DNA of 64,000 nt, from contig OX359250.1 in NCBI GenBank assembly GCA_947179485.1, forward strand, positions 29,894,654 to 29,958,653. Direction: 5' to 3'. A program made the position numbers and the translations under genes. The notes under the pieces are model-generated. The model searched no databases. It had not been told where the DNA came from and saw only the letters and a program-made list of their open reading frames with translations. This document shows, piece after piece, positions 11,654 to 22,100 of the stretch. Numbering within the stretch: the first letter of the stretch is position 1; every line of letters starts with the position of its first letter. This DNA is from Allacma fusca (taxonomy: Eukaryota > Arthropoda > Collembola > Symphypleona > Sminthuridae).

Positions 11654-11946
11654 GGAAACAAGAGGAAATTAACATTGGGCTTTACGAATCGACAAGGCCA
11701 AAACTTCAAGAAGGGAAATGGCTCCTTGTCGTCCGGCTACCAACCCAACGGCTCATCAGGTTCGGGCAGTGAGGGAAATCTAACTAATGGTGAGATCAGC
11801 CAATGGTGTAGAACCTATCTGTGTAATTGCTCCTCGGCTGAACTGTCCATCGAAATTTCCGATGCGTTCTCAACTGAAGGGAACATCCCGATGATCAAAC
11901 CGCACATCCCTTGCATTATAGGCAGTCACTCATCCTCCAACAACAG
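11654..11946 (+). CDS. Internal exon of a candidate clockwork-orange-like gene
   Basis: A good acceptor (GTTGTTTGTAG) precedes an open frame with Gly/Ser/Asn-rich protein (SSGYQPNGSSGSGSEGNLTN, then EGNIPMIKPHIPCIIGSHSS). It ends at a donor, CAG|GTGTGT. The frame is phase-compatible with the next exon through an acceptor at GACAG (12,153). I recognise no domain in this exon itself. Upstream exons, which would carry the bHLH and Orange domains if the gene is cwo, are not seen in this window. Confidence 0.5.
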
Positions 11947-12153
11947 GTGTGTAATTATTAACTTTTGATATTAATTTTTTATTTGATTAAATAGTAGTTT
12001 CGATGGCCATTTAAATTTTTTTAATGCAATCGTTCCTGCCAATATAAGTATGGGGTATTACATTCAATTAAATAATAAAATTAATCCTGTGCCGGAATAA
12101 AATTTGAATCCGAATTAAACATGGACATATAATTGCAACTCCATCAAAGACAG

Positions 12154-12811
12154 CTCCCCGCCCTCATCTCACCGCTACAAATTCAAGAACAAGATAAAGC
12201 AACGCTTCGAAGACCTCCAGACGGAAATCAGTCATAATCTACATCCCCATCATGAGCAGAGGAAAAGCCTGTCCAACTCCAACACTCTGAGGGACAGCGA
12301 CTCCCCAGATTACCAAACCCCCTCCCCGGAAGCCGGAATGGGGGCGGGAAGTGACTCCGAGAAGGTTCTACTACCAGTAAACAGGCCTAAATCCGTTGAC
12401 TCCAATCCCAGTCAAGAGGTTATCCCTCAAAGCTTTACCAAAGAAAAGCCCCTCGATACTGAAACTTCGGAGATGACCAACGCACCGCCAACGATCGATG
12501 AGAAGATGGACCTCACAATAGCTACAAATGACGACCTGACGACCCCGCTCGTAGGCGAGAAACCAAATGTGGAGCTCCTGAACATGAAGGTCCCGGCACT
12601 TCCCATCATTGCCAGTTTGGCAGGATTGCAGGAAGCCAAGGCTGTTGCAGTAAATGGGGGCAAGACAGTACCTGCCTTCGCACTCCATGACAAAGGACTG
12701 TACTATGTCCCTGTAACACTGTGCAAGAGCTTGGTCGCACCTATTTTCGCCGCCAGTGAGAATAATACTCAATCCCCCTCCATCCCGTTAACATTTCGGT
12801 TTGCTTTTTAA
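12154..12811 (+). CDS. cwo: Candidate clockwork-orange-like repressor, C-terminal region
   Basis: The exon opens with a Ser-rich stretch and RYKFKNKIKQRFEDL. A long Ser/Pro/Thr-rich linker follows, then a conserved-looking block VPAFALHDKGLYYVPVTLC. One frame over, directly after the point where this frame ends, comes HPVNISVCF. From memory of the family, the set YKFKxxIKQRF, PxFALHxKGxYYxP and HPVxISVxF occurs in that order in the C-terminal half of arthropod clockwork orange, a bHLH-Orange repressor of the circadian clock. The frame changes near 12,775-12,785, next to a CCCCC run, which could be an assembly indel. Identity is a proposal: no bHLH is visible. Confidence 0.45.
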
Positions 12812-13732
12812 TCGCTCCGGATGGAAAGCCTATGACTGGGGATGTTCCGATGGAACCCTTCCTCCTATTTCGGCGCCGATTCCCCTCCGTTCTGCAAGCC
12901 CTGTCATAAGTATCCCCCAGCCCCCGGGTCATGCCGAGAATACCAGAGACACTCATAATTTCATCATGAACCGGTTCGCGCAATCTCAAGTCCCTATGAT
13001 GTTTGGAGCCAATGATTACCCCATCGAAGCTAAAGGGGACACTTCCTCAAGATACCCTTTCTCAATTTGCGGGAGCACAGGCAGTGGGAGCTTCTCCTCT
13101 CATACGAACGGGGCGGTCTCAGTTGGGTCCAACTCTGACCAACAAGTGAAACTCTACCACCATATGAGTAACAATAGTCCGGAGATTGGGACCAGTAATT
13201 ACTATTCTCGATCCTGCAGTAGTCGCTCAGGGGGCTCTGGAAATACTGGTCATGAGAACTGTAGCTCTCGGTTACACAGTCCCAAGACTGGTAGCGGGGG
13301 AAGTACTAGGAGTAGGAAGAGGTCCGTGTCAATTTCCCCTTCCGTCTCCATCGGTTACCACTTCTGGAATGAGAAGTCCCACTCCGATGACATTTTCATG
13401 CATAACCCCCTGAGTAGTCACAGTATAGGACTGATAGCAGCTTGCCCCGAACCCGTTGAAATGAACGAACGTACGGTCATATGCGGAGACACTCTTCCCA
13501 ACAACAACAACAGCAGCACCATCAACAACAACAACAACCGTCCCAACAAACCCTACACGAACACTATCAACAAGCTATCGAAGCTTCCGAAGCGGCTGCA
13601 CATCGTCGAGAGAAACGTGAGCGGGAACGTGCTGCCATGTACATGGGAAGTAAACGAAGTAAGAAATCACGGATGGAAGATGAAGTTACCTTCTCACCCT
13701 CACGTCACACCGTCCCATCCAATTAAATTACA
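12801..13732 (+). CDS. C-terminal Ser/Gly- and Gln-rich tail of the same gene
   Basis: An open frame (stop at 13,770) encodes Ser/Gly/Asn-rich protein such as GGSGNTGHENCSSRLHSPKTG. From about 13,460 a different frame gives a poly-Gln run (SSQQQQQQHHQQQQQPSQQ), a charged helix (ASEAAAHRREKRERERAAM) and a basic end, stopping at 13,726. That frame looks like the real terminus. At least two frame changes (near 12,780 and near 13,465) are thus needed across this exon. Either the assembly has indels here or the copy is decaying. Confidence 0.4.
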
Positions 13733-13819
13733 CCACAATCCCGTGTCCAATTTTATTTCGAATAGATGTTAACCGTGTCATAGTTTTACGGCATACCCTA
13801 ATTCCTAACGACACGAATC

Positions 13820-14285
13820 TAACGACTAACGACTAACGATCACTAACGACTAACGACTAACGATCACTAACGACTAACGACTAACGATCACTAACGACTA
13901 ACGATCACTAACGACTAACGATCACTCTGTAACGACTAACGATCACTCTCTAACGACTAACGACCACTCTCTAACGACTAACGATCACTCTCTAACGACT
14001 AACGACCACTCTCTAACGACTAACGATCACTCTCTAACGACTTACGATCACTATCTAACGACTAACGATCACTATCTAACGACTAACGATCACTCTCTAA
14101 CGACTTACGATTTCCCATAACGACTAACGATCACTCTCTAACGACTTACGATTTCCCATAACGACTATAGATAACTCTCGAACGAGTAACAATGAGTATC
14201 TAACGGGCAACAAGGAGTCTCTGACGACTAGCAATGAGTCTCTAACGGGTAACAATGAATTTCTAACGACTAACAATGAGTGTAA
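13820..14285. repeat. TAACGACTAACGATCAC tandem array, left arm
   Basis: Units of 17 bp (TAACGACTAACGATCAC) pass into 23-bp units with an added TCTCTA-type spacer. The array decays toward the centre (TAACGGGTAACAATGAG). The opposite arm carries the same word in reverse (GATCGTTAGTCGTTAGT). Confidence 0.93.
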
Positions 14286-14289
14286 TGAC

Positions 14290-14475
14290 TAGGGCTCCTT
14301 TTCGGGACGGGACGTCCCGAGGTTGACGGGACCGGGATCGGGACAATTTCGGGTCAAAATGTTTGTCCCCATGTTATTTCGGGACTGAATCGGGTCGAAC
14401 TTTTTTGTCTCCAGGAATTCGGGACGGGACAAAATTGTCGACGTGACAAAAACATTGTCCCAAGTAGAAGCCCTA
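14290..14475. mobile_element. Small hAT MITE, CGGGAC-word family
   Basis: Termini TAGGGCT / AGCCCTA with a near-perfect 8-bp target duplication, GTAATGAC (14,282-14,289) and GTAACGAC (14,476-14,483). The interior is made of TCGGGACGGGAC-type words on both strands. The flank is tandem repeat, so the duplication alone is weak, but TIR and TSD agree. Confidence 0.75.
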
Positions 14476-14490
14476 GTAACGACTAACAAC

Positions 14491-15351
14491 TAGTGTTTCT
14501 TGTCAATTGAAAGTTAACCGCAATTACTAGTTGTACGTTACAATTACAAAAACATTAAATACTCGCAATTACCGGTTAAGCACAACTGAAATTGCAAGAA
14601 ATTCAATTACATTACAAGTGCTTGCACTGCAAAAAGTTGCAATTTAAAAAACATTTATCAAGTTAATTGCAACTTGCAACCGTTTCTAATTTGAGTGCAA
14701 AATTTTACAAAATGTATCAATAAGTCACTGCGCTCTAATAACTAATGTACATAATAAACACGTGTATTGTCTCAGCGGGAGTAATTACTGTACTGACTGT
14801 TCAATTTCGTCGGTGAGGGGGCAAATTGTTGAAGTGAATTTTTGATTAGCTGATCAAAATGTTCCCATTGGCACAAAATTATAGAAAATATTTTAAGGAT
14901 TGTAAAGACAGAACGATGAAATTTTACAATATTTTAGCCTTGGAAGCTTTGAGGGAAGGCAATTTCATTTGTGCATCTCTGTTTCATTGTGCATTGCGTC
15001 TAGATTATTTTATTTAATACACTTTGTTTAATTTAGTGAAACAGCATGCATGTCATTTTGCTACCAATCAATGCACAGATCATTTTGTCTCTTCGCCGAC
15101 GATTTATAGTGTGTATCAGTTAACTTGCAATTGTACTTGTCGGTGCAATTACTTGCAAATGTTCTTGCAGTTGCCTTACCAACTGCAAGTAACTTATGAA
15201 CTAATTGCAAGTTCAACTTCGGTTATTTGCATGATTTAATTGCCGCATTTTAGCAAGTACCAGTTACAGTATTACTCGTACTTGCATTAACAATTTTAAA
15301 TTGTAATTGCAAGTTCGGGTATTCCCAATACTTGCACCGACGGAAACACTA
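14491..15351. mobile_element. hAT MITE, ACTTGCAATT-word family
   Basis: Inverted ends TAGTGTTTC / GAAACACTA lie between perfect 8-bp copies of CTAACAAC (14,483-14,490 and 15,352-15,359). The interior is rich in TTGCAACTTGCAA-like words on both sides and non-coding in the middle. It is nested in the 13,790-16,008 element. Confidence 0.85.
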
Positions 15352-16017
15352 CTAACAACTAGTCTCAGGAATAACAATGACATTTGATTAATGATAACCC
15401 TATGACAACTACCGATCAGTCTACCGATCATAATACAACTACTAACAATCACACTTACTATTGCGCGAACAAATTTACTTAAACCCGACCATGAATATCT
15501 CCAGTTCGTGGTCAAGTATAGGCCAGTACGTACCTACACGCGATCAAGTACTACGGTTCAAATAAATTATTATTACTTGAATTCGAACATGACTAGCAGA
15601 TAAAGTCATATTCAAGTCCATGAATACCGTGAGGTTACTCGAACAGTTATTATTTTGAAAACAATTACTCTAACTGAGAATATGAATTTATATGGTACAT
15701 GCATACGATGAAATTCAGAAGTATAAATATATAGAAATGCCCGTATATCTTCGAGTGGCAAAATTTGAAGGACATATTATACGATATACAATACTGATTG
15801 TTAGTAGCTAGAGAGTGATCGTAAGTCGTTAGAGACTGATCGTTAGTCGTTAGTGATCGTTAGTCGTTAGTGATCGTTAGTCGTTAGTGATCGTTAGTCG
15901 TTAGTGATCGTTAGCCGTTAGTGATCGTTAGTCGTTAGTGATCGTTAGTCGTTAGTGATCGTTAGTCGTTAGTCGTTAGATTCGTGTCGTTAGGAATTAG
16001 GGTATGCCTAGTTTTAC

Positions 16018-16859
16018 TTGTGTTACTTCACAATAGTAGAGCCACATATATCGAAACTATAAATGTTAAAATATATATCCGTAATCTAAACGTAGTTGTA
16101 ATTATCATTCCCCATAAAACATGATATGCTCAATTTAAATACTTTGTATAATAAATAGAAGACGTAAATAGAAAACAAAATCATATGAGCTGCTACCTTA
16201 TATAAATAATCTCAAAAACTCAATCTGATTAACTAAATCCCTCTGGCTTGGGACTGCAGATTGTATTGGCGAAGGAATGAGAATGAAATACAATTATTAG
16301 AGGAAGAATTTTACTAAATACGCGTCCCTTTTTGGGAAAAGTTACTTTCCCGAAAAATGGTGATTTTCTGCTTAACTCTGGCATTATGGTAATAAACGAC
16401 AGGATTTAGGACAATTCGATTGAGCTCTTCTGTGAATAATACGCGATCAATGAGAATGAAACATGCCAAAGGGAATGTTTGGATTGACACAATGCTTATA
16501 AATTAACTCATGTACAATTTACAAAAAAAAGATGTTCCAATAGACTTTTTAGCATTTCATTAAATGAGCAGCCCTGCTTATTGCTAGCTAAATCAGTAAT
16601 AATCGATATTGTTGTAAAAAAATCTATCGACACCATCCCATCTGTAGCCAGGCACAATTTTAAATCGATTGGGTGGAGGGGCTAAAACTAAAATACAGTT
16701 CACAAGAAGTGGAAATGGTTTTACAGACGCTAACACATTAATCATGTTATACGTATATTCAGCTTATACTTTAAATATTTTCTGTATTTAATTAGCATAA
16801 AGTTTTGATAATTATTAAACATGTCACCATCTTCATATAAAGTTACATGATTATTGTAA
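16018..16859. other. No recognised gene
   Basis: AT-rich non-coding sequence between the foldback element and the 3' end of the HECT gene. Nothing repetitive or coding stands out. Confidence 0.5.
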
Positions 16860-17206
16860 TTAGGCCAAAGTAAAGGTCCTATTTCGGACGTCCAAGGCTT
16901 CTAACATTCGTGGAACAAAATCTTCGAAGTAATCCATTTTTGCAGGAATATAGATTTCATTGCGACAAGTTTTTGTATAAATTATTCTACAATCTGGACT
17001 GGGAACTTGTATAAAGAAACCATGTCTGGGGAGTACAGGGGAGGCAGTTACCAATTCCAGGAAATCCATAATAGAATAATTATACAAAGATATGGATTCC
17101 AAGAAAATTTCCAAATGAATTTTTTGTTGTATGTCATGGCCTATGGGGATGTCCGTCGGATTCCGAAGGGCCTGCATAACGATGGATACATTGGGTAGAA
17201 AATTTT
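16860..17206 (-). CDS. HECT C-lobe exon with catalytic cysteine
   Basis: Acceptor TGTTACAG then an open frame to a TAA. It contains FLELVTASPVLPRHGF, equivalent to the FxxFVTGSxxLPxxGF motif, and TKTCRNEIYIPAKMDYFEDF, where the cysteine occupies the place of the ubiquitin-accepting residue (TCxNxLxLP in the family). It ends in RTFTLA, matching the usual HECT terminus (aromatic then L-A). This exon itself carries no visible lesion. Confidence 0.8.
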
Positions 17207-17307
17207 CTGTAACAATTACATTTTGATTTTTCACAGTAGCAAATAGGTATTTTACATTCAACATTTGACAACACATTTCCAAGACAATGTTAAACATTAA
17301 TGTTTAC

Positions 17308-17572
17308 CTAATGTTGGGCATACGGACATGTGTGACTCTGGATGTGTCCGGAGATATTCACCTGCTGATGATGGTTGCATAATATCACGTATCACGTTGA
17401 GAGCCTGACTTCGTGTATTTATTATCATATGGTCGGAAAACTCCCTGTAATAATACGCGGATGTTGTTGGTGTTAGCAAACCTCGGGGTAAGCCTATTAT
17501 TTTTTCAAGCGCAGCCCTGGCCAGAAATAACTCCTCGTTTGTAGTATGATGTCCTGGTTTAACATTCTTTAT
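17308..17572 (-). CDS. HECT domain middle exon
   Basis: Acceptor TTGTGTAG and donor TTAG|GTAAAC bound a frame that joins in phase with both neighbours (phase 0 before, phase 1 after). It encodes KIIGLPRGLLTPTTSAYYYREF and a helical segment. The linker QPSSAGEYLRTHPESH is not a motif I recognise. Confidence 0.65.
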
Positions 17573-17654
17573 CTACACAAAAATTTGATTACAAGTTTTG
17601 TACACCCATGTGAATAATCATGTTGAAGAAATATACAATCTAGTATTGCCTTAC

Positions 17655-17968
17655 AATTCTGGCTACAATCTGATCCTCGTATTCAGGGAAATCTAATGGG
17701 TCCGGAATTACAATTTCTTCACTACCAATGATGTAATTGAAGACTGGCTTACTCAGTCCAGGTGAAAGTACGCCGATGGCCATGAATGACATTAGCATAA
17801 ACTTTGCCGAAGCCACGTAATTTTCAGTTCGTAGAAGTTCATCATGGTTTGAAATGCTCTTGTCGTTTTCACAACCATCAAACACGGGAGATCCGCAAAC
17901 CAAGTCCTCTGCTAAGACTTTATGAGCTGCCCAAAAAAATTCTCTTGAAAGAGCACCGCCATCAACTC
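17655..17968 (-). CDS. HECT N-lobe exon (GVDGGALSREFF)
   Basis: Acceptor TTTTTCGCAG and donor ATT|GTAAGG. The motif GVDGGALSREFFWAAHKVL is the classic HECT GxDxGGxxREFF signature. NYVASAKFMLMSFMAIGVL matches the following helix (YxxxGKxxxxSLxxGGP). The exon enters in phase 1, which the exon at 18,133 cannot supply. Confidence 0.8.
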
Positions 17969-18213
17969 CTGCGAAAAACAAGTATCAATTTAATTTTAAG
18001 TTCATTTTTTATAAATCTTCATAACATATTATTACAATTGCCAAATTATCTGATTTAAACGTAGCATTACGTTTAAATGAATTTATGAGTTATTAATGTA
18101 ATTATATGTAGTATTTAAGAAATAGACTTACGGACTTGGCCAGATTATATCTTCGTGGACAGAAACAGAACGACCAATTAATCGCGACAGTACCAGTCTT
18201 ACGTCGTTTCTAC

Positions 18214-19513
18214 CAGTGCTCGGCACGGGTACGAAAAATCGGTACCCGTACCCGTATCCGTACCCGAAGTGCGGGTATTTCAATAACTGGTATCTATACC
18301 CGTACCCATACCCGAATATCCGGGTACAAATTTTTCGTTCCCGTACCCGCAATGTTATCTCAATCCATGTACCTGTACCCGCATTGTACCCGTACCCGAA
18401 AATACTCGAAAATTGTACCCATACTCGGGTATCTCAGTGTCGTACCCGTACTCGTACCCGGGTACTTTATCCAGATTTGTTTTAATGTAATACATAGTAC
18501 GTTATATGTAATAATGTATGACACCTGAGTGGGTAATTTTGACTAGCTAGAGAGGTATTTGACATTATATATTTTATTGAAGAGTAGAGCGTTTTTGATT
18601 AGAAGTAAAATTATCCCCATTTGATTGTTTATGGGCTGATGGGCGAAGTATTTTTTAGCACCCAGTCCATATATGTACATGCATTTTTGGCTTGGGACTT
18701 GGCGACTCGATTTTTCATTTCTTGATTTATTCGGCCTTTTACATTAATTTTCTCATCTCAGTAGCTCTGTGTACATGTAAATCATTAATATCTTGTTACA
18801 AATATCCGCCTTTTCCTAATCAACTACTAATTACAAAAAAATATCGTGCCATCCAACTCATCGGAACTCTAATTTTTAAATTAATTGTGGCTAATGAAAT
18901 ATCATGTGCATACGTGTCAATCAGACTATTTATGCAATTAGTAACAAATTACTACATTATGAAGACGTTTTGTATAAAATTTCGTTGAAACCTATTCTCC
19001 ACTTCTATTTTGATATTATTCCTCGTCTGTTTATTAATTATTCTTCCTAAATCCTGTTTCCATAAAAATATATATTATAGATATAAATATATATTTTAGC
19101 AACAGTCTGAAATACAGTTACAGCATGTTGTAAGGTTAAAAGGGTATTAACAATAAGCTATATGTATTTAGAATTACTAAAAATACCGACAGAATTTTCC
19201 AACGGAAGTTCCATTATTTTCATAAAATTCATCAAAATGTCTCAAATCTCAACATATCCAAATACTCGGGTACAATGGTCGCGGGTACGGGTAAATGACA
19301 CCATTATACCCGTACCCGGTGGGTATATACCCATTTTGAAATCCTTGTACCCGTACCCATACCCGTATCCGTACCCGAAATTTTGAGCCGACCAAAGTGT
19401 ACCCGGGTAGTACCCGTAATTGTTCGGGTACACAAAATCCGTACCCGGGTAGTACCCATACCCGTACCCATACCCGTTTACCCGAGTATTACCCATACCC
19501 GTGCCGAGCACTG
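18214..19513. mobile_element. hAT element, GTACCC-word family, inside the HECT gene
   Basis: Termini CAGTGCTCGGCACGGGTA / TACCCGTGCCGAGCACTG are perfect inverted repeats. The 8-bp target duplication GTTTCTAC is perfect (18,206-18,213 and 19,514-19,521). About 260 bp at each end are arrays of CGTACCC words in opposite orientation; the core (18,480-19,250) is unique and non-coding. A second copy lies at 28,233-30,343, nearly identical where aligned. Removing the element and one target copy rejoins the HECT-gene exon in frame. Confidence 0.96.
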
Positions 19514-19991
19514 GTTTCTACGCACTCTATTGCAGAACATGGTTGACCTCTCGGTCTGGAAACTGTCATAGTAACTGGCCTGAACCGTTCCATTAATTTC
19601 GTGCCTGATTTTTATGACGATCATAGCCGAGTGGGTCATGCCAATCAATTTATGCCAGCGTTGTGCAGGGTAAAAGCAGACTGGCACACCAACGAAGTCC
19701 AAACTTCCTTCCTTCATCCCTTCTGCCACATCTCGTTTAAAATTATTGATGCGGTCTTTGCCCCGAGTACCTTTTATTCTCATATCGGAACTCCTCCGAG
19801 GTTTTCCCTTTGGTGAAGGACCCAACCAGAGGTATAAATATTCCATTGGTGCTATGAGAACGTTTGTAGGTAATTCCACGTGATCGAAAAGTCGTTGTAC
19901 TGACTTATTGCTGACCCGCTGGCATCTAACTCCCTGGATGTTGTGATCTTGAACTTCCCTTCTGTTTTTGTTCCGACATCTTGAACACCAT
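19514..19991 (-). CDS. Exon of the HECT gene, cut by the hAT insertion
   Basis: Acceptor GAATCAG gives a phase match with the exon before. The protein has CSRCRNKN, KSVQRLFDHVELPTNVL and a conserved-looking GVPVCFYPAQRWHKLIGMTH. I do not recognise the domain. The frame continues on the far side of the hAT element (DVRLVLSRLIGRSVSVHED) and ends at donor CC|GTAAGT at 18,133. Confidence 0.65.
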
Positions 19992-20089
19992 CTGATTCCT
20001 ACAATCACAAAGTTTAATTAGCAACTCAAAACTGTAAATATAAAAAAGCTTTGCCCACAATTTGTAAACACGAAGTAAGCCAAACATAC

Positions 20090-20283
20090 GTTAAAGGGAG
20101 CCGGCATCCATACCCCACGTGTAACGCTACTTCAGTCGAGTTATTTCCCTGGAAGTTGCAAAAGCTACACACATTCGTGTAGCCATACTGTATTCGAAGA
20201 AGTTTCCTTTCTTCAGAACTCATGAGGTTATCAGCTTCGGGGACATTCTTTACTTTCGCTTGCTTCCGGGCACCAGGACGTTT
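20090..20283 (-). CDS. Second exon of the HECT gene with a Cys/His cluster
   Basis: Acceptor TTTCTCAG and donor AAC|GTATGT. It encodes a basic stretch (KRPGARKQAKVKN) then YTNVCSFCNFQGNNSTEVALH and a further C, spaced like a C2HC zinc finger (CxxC, 13 residues, H, 5 residues, C). The next exon adds a second CxxC. Confidence 0.6.
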
Positions 20284-20575
20284 CTGAGAAATAAGGGCAG
20301 AAATAAAAAATGTGCTTACAAAGTAATACTTTTAAAAGTACATTACTGTAATTTCCAGTTAGGACAGAAATTTCGTGTCATGAACGCAGTTTTGTGCTTC
20401 GTAACTAATGATTTTTGAATAAAAGGAGGAAAATTGTTTTATATGATTTTTAAAGTATTGTGACAGAAAACTTAAAGAAAATCTTAATAAACGTTTATAT
20501 GAATATGTATAGGTTCAACCAGATAAGATGTGAATACTGCTAATGAATTCAATAATTAAATAAAATGTATATTAC

Positions 20576-20626
20576 CTTAACCGGGACCTGAGGTTTCGTG
20601 GACCGAATCACAAGGTTCCTCGGCAT
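20576..20626 (-). CDS. First coding exon of the HECT gene
   Basis: ATG at 20,626 begins MPRNLVIRSTKPQVPVK, exactly 17 codons to donor AAG|GTAAT, in phase with the next exon. This is the only ATG in reach, and the fit of the splice phase supports it. Confidence 0.5.
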
Positions 20627-20639
20627 TGCGATCGTATCA

Positions 20640-21836
20640 GTCTAAAACTGAAAAAAATTGACATGTTAGTGAAACCTCGTAGTCCTTAATACAAAACGTT
20701 GCGTACAGTCTGAAATACTGTATGGGAAAATAATGATAGGAAAGCTCAGGTATTTAATTCTCGGGGTTTATTTTAATTTATAGCGTCCATAGTGGAGGGG
20801 GAATTATTATTGACAGGGGTCGGATTTTGTAAATCTGCCTGGAATATTTTTTTCATTTTCCCTGCTGGTCATGATATCCCTGTTCGCAGCAAGTTTAAAA
20901 CTCCCTGTTGTCAAAATAATTTTCATAATATACCCCAACAAATTCAAAAATCCCTGCTGAAAAAAGGTCAACAAATTTGAAAATCTGTGGTGACAAAAAA
21001 TTATTTTCGTAAATCACCTCAACAATTTCGAAAATCCCTGTTGACAAATATTTATTCACCTAGTGATGAAAATGTAACTCATTTTTCCTTTTGACAAATA
21101 AGATTTGCTTTACATTATTGGGATAATTTTTCTGGAACTACCGAAATATAAATATATATTTGGTTGAGAGAGTGCGTTTACATTAAGTTGTGCGTAAGAA
21201 TCAAAGTCCTGTCGTAAAAATTTCCAGTGCGTTAACTCTATAAGAGCACCTCACATATGTACGTAATTTATAAATACACTAGATAGTTTATACTCCTTCA
21301 TATTAATACGAATCAAAACTGTTCCACGTGATATTGTCACCGGCAAAACATGTGCCACGGGTGTATCAGTGGTTACTGATGACGTAATAAAAGGAGGGGT
21401 GAGGGGGGTGTAAACTGTCGATGATGAATATGATAATGTTCTGGACAAGGGGGGAGGGGGGGGGTAAAAATATGGCAAATTTTTGATGACGTAATAAAAG
21501 AATGATCCCTTATAAATCATCATACCTGTAGAGTAATGTGTGCGCGTGAAGACACAACGTCGAGCCTCATGTAAGTTAAAGCATTGAGGAGATCGGCAGC
21601 TCTGTACAACACTGTCGTAAAAACTGATGTCTTTGATGGTTTTCAATGGAACGGATGTGATTGAGGCGAAGCAGTTCGCAAGTAACTCTAAGCTTCACAA
21701 AACCTGTGGGTGCAATGTATAATTATATATGTATTGTGAATCATCAATAAACTACACGAATAAATGATTTCGAAAATTTAAAAACTTTCTCAATTTACCA
21801 CAGATCGGATAGACATGCTATGTTACCACATTTAAT
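20640..21836. other. No recognised gene
   Basis: Contains degenerate CCCTGTTGACAAA-type words at 20,870-21,060 and two copies of GATGACGTAATAAAAG at 21,378 and 21,484 beside a poly-G tract. The 131-residue minus ORF spanning these has Pro-rich low complexity and is not called. Confidence 0.5.
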
Positions 21837-22100
21837 TCAGTCAACCAAAGCTACAATATTCCTTACATTTCTCCTCCTGAGGATTTTCAGCTGTAGATCC
21901 AGTACTAGAATGTAATGAGCTACTGAAAAGTCTTTCCAATGAACAGTTGTAAGCAAAACGTTAGACAAATACTCAAGGATTTGAGTTCTATAACGGTTGT
22001 TTTCAATGACAAGCTTCACATCAATTAAATTATCCACAAGATGGGTTATGATAGCTAACTTTGTCTCATCCGTCTGTCCATCCTCTGACGCAAGGCTAGA
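21837..22100 (-). CDS. Last exon of an unidentified gene
   Basis: Acceptor TTAATATACAG leads into 87 codons and a TGA. The protein (ASEDGQTDETKLAIITHLVD, then EYLSNVLLTTVHWKDFSVAH) looks like an all-helical, HEAT-like segment ending RRNVRNIVALVD. Composition and the acceptor support a real exon. A donor-like CCTG|GTAAGA lies upstream at 22,253, but its phase does not fit. I do not recognise the protein. Confidence 0.45.
   Translation of the reverse strand, partial: SSLASEDGQTDETKLAIITHLVDNLIDVKLVIENNRYRTQILEYLSNVLLTTVHWKDFSVAHYILVLDLQLKILRRRNVRNIVALVD

Larger units (their letters stand above)
13790..16008. mobile_element. Foldback element with inverted satellite-like arms and 9-bp TSD
   Basis: Ends are a perfect inverted repeat beginning GGCATACCCTAATTCC and running more than 40 bp into TAACGACTAACGA arrays. 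A perfect 9-bp direct repeat, TAGTTTTAC, flanks it (13,781-13,789 and 16,009-16,017). Nine-bp duplications suggest the Mutator (MULE) superfamily. The arms are 17- and 23-bp tandem repeats in opposite orientation (13,820-14,280 and 15,808-15,985). Two hAT MITEs are nested inside. No transposase ORF. It lies about 60 bp past the putative cwo stop, probably in its 3' UTR. Confidence 0.9.
16860..20626 (-). pseudogene. HECT-domain E3 ligase-like gene, interrupted by an hAT element
   Basis: Six exon pieces on the minus strand: 20,626-20,576, 20,283-20,090, 19,991-19,514 joined to 18,213-18,133 across an inserted element, 17,968-17,655, 17,572-17,308 and 17,206-16,860. Splice phases agree for exons 1-3 and for the last three. 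The N-terminus has two cysteine clusters (CSFCNF with a following H and C; CSRCRNKN with a later C). The C-terminus is a HECT domain resembling the G2E3-like group. Between the WPS end at 18,133 and the GVDGGALSREFF exon the phases do not match and about 30-40 residues of the N-lobe are missing. With the 1.3-kb insertion this argues for a dead or dying copy. HECT enzymes transfer ubiquitin to substrates; no substrate can be inferred. Confidence 0.75.

Noticed and set aside
19242..19511. Open frames of YGYGYGYG and PYPYPYP repeats around the GTACCC arrays (also 30,072-30,347 and 18,128-18,528)
   Set aside because: They are translations of CGTACCC tandem words inside hAT arms and occur on both strands; they are not proteins.
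21251..21646. 131-residue minus ORF with PPPPPLSRTL
   Set aside because: Arises over a poly-G/C tract and duplicated GATGACGTAATAAAAG; low complexity.
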